64,000 bases of DNA, from assembly GCA_963724805.1 (NCBI GenBank), contig CAVRWA010000014.1, positions 1,116,001 through 1,180,000 on the forward strand. Reading direction: 5' to 3'. A model generated the notes under the pieces. The model searched no databases and was not told the origin of the DNA. It saw nothing but the letters and a program-made list of their open reading frames with translations. This document shows, piece after piece, positions 1-7,256 of the stretch; the stretch's first letter is position 1, and each line of letters begins with the position of its first letter. The stretch is from CAVQZA01 sp963724805. GTDB taxonomy: Bacteria > Actinomycetota > Thermoleophilia > Gaiellales > Gaiellaceae. The position numbers and the translations under genes were made by a program.

Positions 1-696
1 CTGGTCCCAGCTCATCGCAGCGCAGTGCTTGAAGCCGAGCTTCGCAGCGCGGAGGACGACCGGGTTCTTGTCGAGCAGCTCCCGCGCCAGCGACTCGACC
101 TCGGCGCGGAGCTGCGCGCGCGGGACGCTGGCGTTGACGAGCCCCATCGCAGCTGCCTGCCGCCCGTTGAAGGTACGGCCGGTCATCACGTAGAGCAGTC
201 CCGCCCGCGAGCCGACGGTGTCGGCCAGGGCCTTGCTGACCACGCTTCCGGGTGGGATCCCCCAGTTGATCTCGGACAGGCCGAAGGTCGCCTCGTCCGC
301 CGCGATCGCGAGGTCGCAGGCGACCAGTGGGGTGAACGCGCCGCCGAAGCACCAGCCGTTGACCATCGCGATCGTCGGCTTCGAGTACGTGCGCAACAGG
401 CGCCACTGCCAGTAGGCGGCGTCCCGGCGCACCCTGCGCTGCACGTGCTCGGGCGCGGCGTCCACCTCGCGGAAGTACTCCTTCAGGTCCATTCCCGCCG
501 ACCACGAGTCGCCGGCCCCGGTCAGGACGACCACGCCGCAGGAATCGTCGGCGTCGAGCGCCTCGAGCACCTCGATCATCTCCGCGTTGAGCGTCGGGCT
601 CATCGCGTTGCGCTTCTCGGGCCGGTTCAGCTCGACCCAGGCGATCCGCTCGTCGACCACGACCTCGACGGTCGTCCAGCGCTCGGTATACCCCAC
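1..696 (-). CDS. ech: p-hydroxycinnamoyl-CoA hydratase/lyase (3'-truncated by window edge)
   Basis: Crotonase-superfamily enzyme that hydrates feruloyl-, coumaroyl- or caffeoyl-CoA and cleaves off acetyl-CoA to give the aromatic aldehyde, in hydroxycinnamate (lignin phenolic) catabolism. The 232 visible residues closely follow the Pseudomonas Ech/HCHL family as I remember it: RWTTVEV near the N-terminus, NRPEKRNAMSPTLN, GMDLKEYFREVD, NGWCFGG and the family signature FGLSEINWGIPPG. The family is about 275 aa, so roughly 40 C-terminal residues lie outside the window. The GTG start is set by an AGGAGG sequence six bases upstream. A palindromic operator lies between it and the divergent sigma-factor gene. 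The partner feruloyl-CoA synthetase is not visible. The substrate range is inferred from the family. Confidence 0.9.
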   Translation of the reverse strand, partial: MGYTERWTTVEVVVDERIAWVELNRPEKRNAMSPTLNAEMIEVLEALDADDSCGVVVLTGAGDSWSAGMDLKEYFREVDAAPEHVQRRVRRDAAYWQWRLLRTYSKPTIAMVNGWCFGGAFTPLVACDLAIAADEATFGLSEINWGIPPGSVVSKALADTVGSRAGLLYVMTGRTFNGRQAAAMGLVNASVPRAQLRAEVESLARELLDKNPVVLRAAKLGFKHCAAMSWDQ

Positions 697-725
697 GGTG
701 GTCCTCCTGTTCGCTCAGTGTCGAT

Positions 726-754
726 CGGTTATATCAGGTAGCCTGATATAACCG
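726..754. promoter_or_regulatory. 13-bp perfect inverted repeat, candidate operator of the ech / sigma divergent region
   Basis: CGGTTATATCAGG, spacer TAG, then CCTGATATAACCG form a perfect palindrome in an otherwise GC-rich 121-bp divergent intergenic region. Each arm contains TATAAC, a plausible -10 hexamer, so a bound dimer could block promoters in both directions. Hydroxycinnamate genes in other bacteria are commonly controlled by MarR-family repressors that respond to the CoA thioester. No adjacent regulator gene is visible here, so the cognate protein is unknown. Confidence 0.6.
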
Positions 755-817
755 GGAGCGGAACCTCCCTCGGTCGAGTGAGTTCTTCGAAACGGCCGCG
801 GTGCCGATACCGGGTTT

Positions 818-2338
818 GTGACAGCCGTGCTCCCGGAAGCCGCAGCCGGAGCCGACCAGACGCTCGAGCTGCTGTATCGCGACCACGCCCAGGACGTGTC
901 CCGCTACGCCCTGGCAGTGCTCGGCGACCGTGCGGACGCCGAGGACGTCACGCAGACGACGTTTCTCAACGCCTACCGTGCTCTGCAGCGCGGCGAGCGA
1001 CCGATGAAGCCCGAGAACTGGCTGATCGCGATCGCCCACAACGCCTGCCGCGAGCGTTTCCGGAACGGCCAGCGGCGGCCGCGCGAGGTCGTCTTCCTGG
1101 ACGAGGTGAGCGGCGGCCCGGTCCGCGTCGACGACGGTCCGACGGCCGACGAGCTGCGGGGCGCGTTGCTCCAGCTTCCCGAGAGCCAGCGCAGGGCGCT
1201 CGTGCTGCGCGAGCTCGAGGGGCGTCCGTACGGGGAGATCGCGCAGGCGCTGGACATTTCCGTCGCGGCGGTCGAGACGCTGCTCTTCCGGGCGCGGCAG
1301 GCGCTTCGCGAGCAGCTCGAAGAGCAGCTTCTCTGCCGTGACGCGGTCGTTGCGATTTCGCGACAGGTCGAGGGCGGGCTTCCGCGGGGCGAGCGTGCGA
1401 GCCTGCGTGCGCACCTTCGGAGGTGCCCCGAATGCTCGCATGTCGCTCGCAGCCTACGCGCCCGGCCGGCGGCGCTCGGCGGCTTCCTGCCGGTGCCGTC
1501 CTGGCTCTCGTCCCTATTTGCGCGGGGATCGGCCTCGGCCGTCGGCGTTTCGGGCTCCAGCGGGGCCGGGGCAGTGGGGCTCGTGGCGAAGGCCGCTGCG
1601 ATCGTCGTCACCGGGGCGGTCGTGGGAGGCGGCGTCTCGGAGGGCGCGAAGCACATCGGCTCGACGCGCGCGCATCCCCGCCCGGGGACGGTGCCCGCCG
1701 TCGTGCACCCGGCTCACGCACCTTCGAGCGTTCCCGGCTCGCACGCGCCGGTGAGAGCCGCGGGCGCCGAGGCGTGGCCGACGACGATCGCGCCGACCTT
1801 CGGCTCGGAGAGCCAGGGCGACAACGTGCCCGGACAATCGACGCCTCCTGCACCGCAGGATCTCGTGCCGACCGATGCGACGGCGACTGCCGGGTTGGAT
1901 GTCCCGCAGGTTTCGACGGGCGCCGCGCCGAGCGGAACTCCGGCCGGAGGCAACGGTCACACCGCGACGGGCGGCGGGAAGGCGGTGCCTGGTTCCGTCG
2001 CTTCCAACGGCGCGAACGACAAGGGTGCAGGCACGCCGGGCAATAGTGCAAAGGCAAAGTCCACCGCCCCGGGGAAGAAGAATCAGCCGGCAGCTGCTGC
2101 GGCCACCCCCGCCACTCCCGCCACGCCTGCGAAGCCGACGGCCGATCCGGCCGCCCCGGCGACTCCGGCGACTCCGGCAACGCCGGCTCAGCCGAACGCG
2201 CAGGCGAACGGCCAGGGCAACGGAGAGGTCAATGGGCAGGCGAACGGTCAGGGCAACGGCCAGCCAACCGTTCCGCCGGCCGGCCCGCCCGCGGACGTAC
2301 CTCCTCAGTCGCACGCGGGCGGCAACGGCCACAACTAG
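818..2338 (+). CDS. ECF sigma factor fused to a zinc-finger anti-sigma domain, membrane segment and Ala/Pro/Asn-rich tail
   Basis: 506 aa from a GTG start. Sigma-70 region 2 spans about residues 17-85 (LLYRDHAQDVSRYAL, AEDVTQTTFLNAYRAL). Region 4 spans about 108-160 and carries the helix-turn-helix EIAQALDISVAAVETLLFRA. A zf-HC2-like segment follows with the HxxxCxxC motif HLRRCPEC (about 205-212). A hydrophobic Ala/Val/Gly stretch near residues 250-275 could cross the membrane. The last 200 residues are low complexity, with ATPATPATPA runs and NGQGNG repeats. The layout predicts a sigma factor held in cis by its own anti-sigma and membrane anchor, with an extracytoplasmic tail. ECF sigma factors are normally separate from their anti-sigma, so release would need proteolysis or a conformational signal. 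This mechanism is inferred. Confidence 0.8.
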   Translation: MTAVLPEAAAGADQTLELLYRDHAQDVSRYALAVLGDRADAEDVTQTTFLNAYRALQRGERPMKPENWLIAIAHNACRERFRNGQRRPREVVFLDEVSGGPVRVDDGPTADELRGALLQLPESQRRALVLRELEGRPYGEIAQALDISVAAVETLLFRARQALREQLEEQLLCRDAVVAISRQVEGGLPRGERASLRAHLRRCPECSHVARSLRARPAALGGFLPVPSWLSSLFARGSASAVGVSGSSGAGAVGLVAKAAAIVVTGAVVGGGVSEGAKHIGSTRAHPRPGTVPAVVHPAHAPSSVPGSHAPVRAAGAEAWPTTIAPTFGSESQGDNVPGQSTPPAPQDLVPTDATATAGLDVPQVSTGAAPSGTPAGGNGHTATGGGKAVPGSVASNGANDKGAGTPGNSAKAKSTAPGKKNQPAAAAATPATPATPAKPTADPAAPATPATPATPAQPNAQANGQGNGEVNGQANGQGNGQPTVPPAGPPADVPPQSHAGGNGHN

Positions 2339-2346
2339 GCGTCCCT

Positions 2347-2365
2347 CCCCCTTCCGGGGGGTTTT
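2347..2365 (+). terminator. Short G+C hairpin followed by TTTT
   Basis: CCCCC TTCC GGGGG, one more G, then TTTT, nine bases after the sigma-factor stop codon. The stem is only five pairs and the T-run is short, so this is a weak intrinsic terminator candidate. Confidence 0.4.
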
Positions 2366-2448
2366 CGAGAGCACGGCGCAGGTTCAGTCGAGGGCGTGCA
2401 TCTGCTGGGCGACCGCGATCGTGATCGCTCGGACTGGAGGACGTGCTG

Positions 2449-3432
2449 ATGTCGATCTCTCGGATCTTTCGGCCGACTGGTGGTGCAGCTTTGCGCGGCG
2501 GCGTCGCGCGTCGTGGGGAGCGTGGTCAGGTGTTGGTTTTGGTGGTGGTCGGGCTGGTTGCGCTGATCGGGTTTGCGGGGCTCTCGATCGATCTGGCGAG
2601 TTGGTATCGCCAGCAGCGCTCGGAGCAGGCGACCGCGGATGCGGCCGCGCTTGCGGGGGCGCAGGCGCTGCCCGATGATCCCGTGACGGCGGCGGCGGAT
2701 GCGCTTCGGTATGCGGACGCGAACGGGGCCGGGGTCTCGGCGAGCGACATCGTGGTCTCCAGCGACAGGTATCCGAACGACACGATCTCGGTGCGGGTGG
2801 GCAAGGAGGCACCGGCGGTGTTCACGAAGCTGTTCGGGATCAGCTCGGTCACGCTCCACGCCGATGCGGCGGCCCGCTCGGACGGGGTCTCCTCCGCGGA
2901 GGGTGTCGCGCCTGTGGCGGTCTCCAGCAAGCATCCGATGCTGGGCTGCAAACCGCCGCCCTGCGCCGGCGCGACCCAGCTCGACATGGTCGACCTGAAG
3001 GCAAAGGGCGGCCCCGACGCCGCCGGCAACTTCAGCCTGCTCGACCTGGAGATCAACGGGAGCGGCGGGGTCGGCGACTCGACCCTCGCCGACTGGCTCA
3101 CCAACGGCTACGACGCCTACATGCCCTTGGGGGTCTACGAAGGGGTGCCGGGCGCCAAGTTCAACAGCGGCAGCTTCAGCCAGGCGCTCGCCGGCCGCGT
3201 CGGCCAGGAGGTGCTCTTCCCCGTCTACAAGCCACCGATCGTGCTGGGCGGCTCCAACGCCCAGTTCAACATCATCGGCTGGGTCGGCTTCCTGATCACC
3301 GGCTCCTCCGGCGGCGGCAACAGCGGCAAGATCTACGGCCAGTTCAAGCGCTTCATCGCCCAAGGCCTCCAAGGAAGCAACCCCGGCAGCCAATCAGACT
3401 TCGGCGTCCGCGCCGTCCAACTCGTCCAATAA
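2449..3432 (+). CDS. TadE/TadG-like Flp pilus-associated protein
   Basis: 327 aa. The N-terminus (about residues 20-80) has the Tad_G layout: a positively charged stretch, RGERGQV, a hydrophobic helix (VLVLVVVGLVALIGFAGLSI), then DLASWYRQQRSEQATADAAALAGAQAL. This is a membrane anchor of pseudopilin type followed by a secreted domain. The remaining 250 residues contain a possible Cys pair (GCKPPPC) but no domain I can name. The ATG at 2449 is preferred over the GTG at 2443 because GGAGG lies eight bases upstream of the ATG and only two from the GTG. No other tad genes are visible, so a pilus role is uncertain. Co-transcription with the sigma gene is doubtful given the hairpin between them. Confidence 0.75.
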   Translation: MSISRIFRPTGGAALRGGVARRGERGQVLVLVVVGLVALIGFAGLSIDLASWYRQQRSEQATADAAALAGAQALPDDPVTAAADALRYADANGAGVSASDIVVSSDRYPNDTISVRVGKEAPAVFTKLFGISSVTLHADAAARSDGVSSAEGVAPVAVSSKHPMLGCKPPPCAGATQLDMVDLKAKGGPDAAGNFSLLDLEINGSGGVGDSTLADWLTNGYDAYMPLGVYEGVPGAKFNSGSFSQALAGRVGQEVLFPVYKPPIVLGGSNAQFNIIGWVGFLITGSSGGGNSGKIYGQFKRFIAQGLQGSNPGSQSDFGVRAVQLVQ

Positions 3433-3444
3433 CACGGACGAACA

Positions 3445-3500
3445 GACGACGTCCCGGGTCGACCTCGGCACCTCCCCCCGAACTCGACCCGGGCGTCGTC
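3445..3500. terminator. Long hairpin between convergent tadG-like gene and tail operon
   Basis: GACGACG plus CCCGGGTCGA on the left pair with TCGACCCGGG plus CGTCGTC on the right. This gives a 17-bp stem with a single bulged T and a 21-nt loop, placed exactly between two convergent genes. There is no U-run. The position and strength suggest a bidirectional terminator. Confidence 0.65.
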
Positions 3501-3505
3501 GCTGC

Positions 3506-5332
3506 TCAGAGGTCGTACTCGACGTGCGGCGGATAGACGGTGATCGTCCCTGCTGCGGTCGAGGTGAACGTGAGCCGGACCGCACCGCCCGCGGCGGCGT
3601 GGGGCTGGAGAGCCGCGGCGAGGTCGTAGCTCGATTTGTCGCCGTCCCGCGCGGGGGCCAGAGTCGTGCCGCCGAGGCGGAGCGTGGTCGCAGGGCCGTC
3701 CGCCGCGCTGCCGCTGCGTGAGAGGAGCTGGTGGAGCGGTTGCAGCTCCGGGAGGATGCTCTCGGTCGAGGCTCCGTCGTCCGGAGTGCGGATCACGTGG
3801 AGCCCGTCCGAGGCGCTCGCGGCCAGCCACACCGCCTCGCCCTTGGCCGCGCGGAGCACGATCCACACCGGGCCCGAGCCGAGCACGACCGGGTCGAAGT
3901 ACACCGTCGACCATTCGACGGCTCCGGGCGAGGACAGTGCCGCGGTTGCAGTCGCGAGCGCGTTCCCGGCCGGCGCGCCCTGGTCGTCCTGCCTGAGCTC
4001 CACCGAGACCTGTGTGCCGCTCGCGAGGGCGAGTAGCGGCAGCGCCAGGCCGGTCGCAGTGATGGCGTCGTCGACGGTCACGCTCACGGCAGCGGTGTCA
4101 TCGCCGGAGACGTGAACTCCGGACCGGCCGCTCGAGGCCGTGGCCGCCGCGCCGGCGTCGCCCGGGCGGTCTCCGCGCAGGCTCTCCTGGGTCGAGAGCT
4201 CCGCTTTCGAGATCGTCGCCCCCACCGGCAGCGAGACGCCGACCCCCGCCTGCCCGGCATGGTCGGCCGGGAAGCGGAGCACGCGCTTCGCCGACGGCGT
4301 GGCCACGAGGTCCGGATACGCATCCTGGAGCAGCAGCCGGTTGAGCCGCGGCAGGTCGCCGGCGGCGAGCGCCGCCTCGGTCTGCTGGCCGAGCGTGATC
4401 CCGGCGAAGCGGCCCGGGTCGTAGAGCGGGTCGTGGGCGATCACCTCGTTGAGGCCGTCGACGATCGCCTTCCGCCCGATCGCGGCCTTCAGGTGCGCGG
4501 ACACGGGATCGGCTGCGGCGGCGATCCGCGCCGCGAGCGCGTCGGGATCGACGAGGTCGCTCTCGAGCAGCTCCGGGAACTGGAAGCCGTCGATCGCGAA
4601 CGAGGCGCCCGTGTCGAACGCCGTCAGCGCGAACCGGCACGGCTGGTCGCACTGGATCGCGAACCGCACCGACGGCTCGAGATCGCCCGCCTTCGTCTCG
4701 AGGTACGCCTGCAACGCCGCCGCGAAAGCCGGCCCGGTGTCGACGTGGGTCCCGCTCTGGTCGGGCGTCGGCCAGAAGAAGGTGGGCTCGTCGGTGCCGT
4801 CGGGGTCGACGAGGCCGAGGCGCCCGCCGGTCGGCGCGCCGCGCACCGTGATTCCCGAGATCTCGTTCTTCGGCACCGGCGCGCCGTCGATCGCGACCAC
4901 GAAGCGGACGTCGGTGAAGCCGCCGAAGGGCCCCGCCGCCTTGCCGGGGCTCACGACTGCCGTGGTGGTCGGCTTCGAGGCCGGCTGCTGCTGGTCGACG
5001 CGGAAGAGCTGGAGGGTAGAGCCGGCGTGCGCCGTCAATCTGACCTGCCGTACCTCGCGCGCCGTGTCGAGCGTGACGACGAACGGGCTGCTGCCGGAGA
5101 TCTTCGCCGGTGGCACATCGGTATCGAGTACGGTGAAGTCGCCGCGGAGGCGAACGGCAGCCGGGTCGATCGCGACGCTGCTCTCCGGCGAGGGCAGCAC
5201 GAAGCCGAGATCGAACGTCGCGCGGTAGACAGTGCGCGGCCCGGCGACCGCCGTCGACACCTCGTAGGTCGCGATCGCGTGAGCCGCCGGCTTGTCGCGC
5301 TCGACTGCCCAGTGAGACGAGCCGGCCTTCAC
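3506..5332 (-). CDS. Distal tail-island protein, beta-rich, function unknown
   Basis: 608 aa, last gene of the tail operon. Its GTG start overlaps the previous stop by 4 nt (GTGA), so it is translationally coupled to the helix-hairpin-helix adhesin upstream. No signal peptide or membrane segment is seen. The sequence is rich in beta-forming Val/Thr stretches separated by Asp/Gly/Pro turns. The C-terminal half looks like a jelly-roll or Ig-type sandwich (VSVELRQDDQGAPAGNALA, then WSTVYFDPVVLGSGPVWIVL). A Cys pair sits in IQCDQPCRF. Position after the fibre genes suggests a tail fibre, a fibre-tip or chaperone protein, or an adhesin. I recognise no named family, and the role is inferred from context only. 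Confidence 0.6.
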   Translation of the reverse strand: MKAGSSHWAVERDKPAAHAIATYEVSTAVAGPRTVYRATFDLGFVLPSPESSVAIDPAAVRLRGDFTVLDTDVPPAKISGSSPFVVTLDTAREVRQVRLTAHAGSTLQLFRVDQQQPASKPTTTAVVSPGKAAGPFGGFTDVRFVVAIDGAPVPKNEISGITVRGAPTGGRLGLVDPDGTDEPTFFWPTPDQSGTHVDTGPAFAAALQAYLETKAGDLEPSVRFAIQCDQPCRFALTAFDTGASFAIDGFQFPELLESDLVDPDALAARIAAAADPVSAHLKAAIGRKAIVDGLNEVIAHDPLYDPGRFAGITLGQQTEAALAAGDLPRLNRLLLQDAYPDLVATPSAKRVLRFPADHAGQAGVGVSLPVGATISKAELSTQESLRGDRPGDAGAAATASSGRSGVHVSGDDTAAVSVTVDDAITATGLALPLLALASGTQVSVELRQDDQGAPAGNALATATAALSSPGAVEWSTVYFDPVVLGSGPVWIVLRAAKGEAVWLAASASDGLHVIRTPDDGASTESILPELQPLHQLLSRSGSAADGPATTLRLGGTTLAPARDGDKSSYDLAAALQPHAAAGGAVRLTFTSTAAGTITVYPPHVEYDL

Positions 5333-7083
5333 GGGCCCGGTCGGATGATCGGCGGGAAGATGATGTGGATCGGCGGTGTGTACTGGCGGAACGAGGTCAC
5401 GAACTCGTTGAAGTCGGCCGCCTGGCCGAGGGCGTGTTGCAGGTCGGCGACGTCGAGCTTCGTGTTGACCACGTTCTGCAGGCTCTGGAGCGCGGGAGAT
5501 GCCTCGACGAGCGCCGGCACGTTCGCGATCTGCTCGTCGACGTGCTGCTGCACGGCCTGGCGCGCCTGCTCGACCGCGCCGAGCGCCTGCACCCCGAGCG
5601 TGCCGACCGTCCCGCTGGAGGCGTCGACCGCGGGGAAGAGGGTCTGCTTCTTGTCGTTCGAAAGGCCGTCGATCGCGCCGGACTCGAGGAAGCCTCCCAG
5701 CTTCGCCTCGGCGACCTTCTGGCCGACGACCTGGCCGACGACGCCCTGCTGCACCGAGACGAACTCGCCCACGCGCTTGTGGATCCGGATCAGCGTGTCG
5801 TTGGGGTCGTCGAAGTGCGCGGAGAGGGCGAGATCGCCGGAGAGGAGACCGTCGGCATCCGCGAGGTCGATGTGCGTCTGCAGCCAGGCGCCCAGCCAGT
5901 CGCGGAAGTGGACGAGCGCCGCCCCTGACGCGACGACGGCGGTGTCGGTTGTCCCGTCGTCGGCGAGCTCGTGGACGTAGGCGACGACCGTCGAGTCGAA
6001 CGTCGACCAGGCGTCGAGCGCATCCTGGTAGTTGACACGGTCGAGCAGGTGCTCGTGGAAGTCGCGGAAGTAGATGTCGACGCCGCCGCGGAAGTCGTCG
6101 TTGGCCTCGAACCGGTACGCCTCGACGAGGGTAGTGAGCTCGTTCGATGCCTCGCGGGGGGTCGGCGCCTCCGGGTCGAGGCCGCTCAGCACGAGCTCGA
6201 CCGCGGCCTGCTGGCCGGCCTCCAGGTCCTCGGAGGTCGGGGCGACCAGCGTAACGCGGGCTGTGCCGTCGGCTGCCGTCCGCAGCGTCAGGCTCCCGCC
6301 GGACTGGACGGAGAACCCGTCGGAGCCCGAGAGGCGGCCCCAGCTCGCGGACAGCGTCACGGGCACGCCGACGACGGGTGCGCCGCCGGGCGCGGTCACG
6401 GTCGCCTGAATCGTCAGCGGCTGGCCGAGGTAGCGCTGCGGGCCGATCGCATCGAGCACGACCCGCGGCGTCCCGGTCGCCAGCGCCGCCTGCAGCGCGG
6501 CGACCTGGGCCGCGAGCGCGTCGAACTCGTCGCGCGGGACGGTGCTCTTGCCGAGGATCGCCCGGATGATCCGCGTGAAGCGCACGGGCCCGATCAGCGG
6601 CACCGTCAGCAGCTGGTCGAGGCTCGTGAACGTGCCGAGCTCCGCCCGCCGCTCGAGCAGGTGCGCGCCGAGCCGGAGCCCCACGTCCGGCTCGTTCGGG
6701 AGCTCGATCCCGTCGGCGAGCTGCTGCGCCGTCGTCGCGCCGTTCAGGAACGCGAGCACGGTCGCCGTGTCCACCTCGGAGACGAACTCCGGCGCGATCA
6801 GCTCCTGGACGTCGCCGAGGATCGCGCGGACGATCCGCGTGAAGCGAACCGGCCCGATCCCCGGCACCGCGCGGAGCTGGTCGAGGCTCGTGAAGGTGCC
6901 GAGCTGCGCCCGGCGCTGCAGGAGCCGCGTGGCGAGCGCGAGCCCGATGTCCGGCTCGTTCGGCAGCTCGATCGCCGCGGCGAGCGCCTCCACGGTCGCG
7001 GCGGCGTTGACCGTGGCCAGGATCTTCGCCGCATCGGCCGGCGAGACGGCCTGCGGCAGGATCGGTGCCCCGCTCGGACTCAC
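5329..7083 (-). CDS. Tail adhesin-like protein with two N-terminal helix-hairpin-helix repeats and an Ig-like domain
   Basis: 584 aa from a GTG start. Residues 15-90 and 100-175 are two near-identical modules, each containing ELPNEPD, LGTFTSLDQL and a GIGPVRFTRI or LIGPVRFTRI hairpin. These resemble the HhH repeats of ComEA and GspK. A coiled-coil-prone segment and an Ig-like segment follow (WGRLSGSDGF, LRTAADGTARVTL). A central domain with FRDWLGAWLQTHI is shared with the neighbouring gene at 7257-8786, so the two are paralogues with different N-terminal modules. The C-terminus ends in a hydrophobic IHIIFPPIIRPGP. Attachment to the baseplate as a fibre or adhesin is inferred. HhH motifs usually bind DNA or mediate protein contacts, and their job here is unknown. 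Confidence 0.65.
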   Translation of the reverse strand: MSPSGAPILPQAVSPADAAKILATVNAAATVEALAAAIELPNEPDIGLALATRLLQRRAQLGTFTSLDQLRAVPGIGPVRFTRIVRAILGDVQELIAPEFVSEVDTATVLAFLNGATTAQQLADGIELPNEPDVGLRLGAHLLERRAELGTFTSLDQLLTVPLIGPVRFTRIIRAILGKSTVPRDEFDALAAQVAALQAALATGTPRVVLDAIGPQRYLGQPLTIQATVTAPGGAPVVGVPVTLSASWGRLSGSDGFSVQSGGSLTLRTAADGTARVTLVAPTSEDLEAGQQAAVELVLSGLDPEAPTPREASNELTTLVEAYRFEANDDFRGGVDIYFRDFHEHLLDRVNYQDALDAWSTFDSTVVAYVHELADDGTTDTAVVASGAALVHFRDWLGAWLQTHIDLADADGLLSGDLALSAHFDDPNDTLIRIHKRVGEFVSVQQGVVGQVVGQKVAEAKLGGFLESGAIDGLSNDKKQTLFPAVDASSGTVGTLGVQALGAVEQARQAVQQHVDEQIANVPALVEASPALQSLQNVVNTKLDVADLQHALGQAADFNEFVTSFRQYTPPIHIIFPPIIRPGP

Positions 7084-7110
7084 GCGCGTCCCTCGCCGCC
7101 GGCGGCTCCG

Positions 7111-7219
7111 GCCGGGCGGAGCCCGGCCCCGCCCCCGCCTGCCGCCGCTGGCGGCACGGTGCTCTCCGGCCCCGTGTTACTCACACTGTGACCTCCGGCC
7201 CCGCACCACCAGCGGCGGC
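7111..7219. repeat. Structured dispersed repeat, copy A
   Basis: Matches the element at 55154-55259 on the same strand at about 81 of 97 hand-aligned positions with one gap. It contains hairpin GCCGGGC-GGA-GCCCGGC, a perfect 11-bp long-range stem (GCCGCCGCTGG at 7141-7151 with CCAGCGGCGGC at 7209-7219), an inner GGTGC/GCACC stem and an apical GTGT/ACAC hairpin. It fills most of the 173-bp gap between two tail genes, antisense to their transcription. Whether it acts as RNA or as a DNA palindrome is unknown. Confidence 0.75.
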
Positions 7220-7256
7220 CGAGGAACGCGCGAACGAGGAGTTGACACAGGGCGCC

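Noticed and set aside
7091..7110. GCCGCCGGCGGC palindrome next to repeat copy A
   Set aside because: No counterpart beside copy B, and such short GC palindromes are common here, so it is not counted as part of the element.
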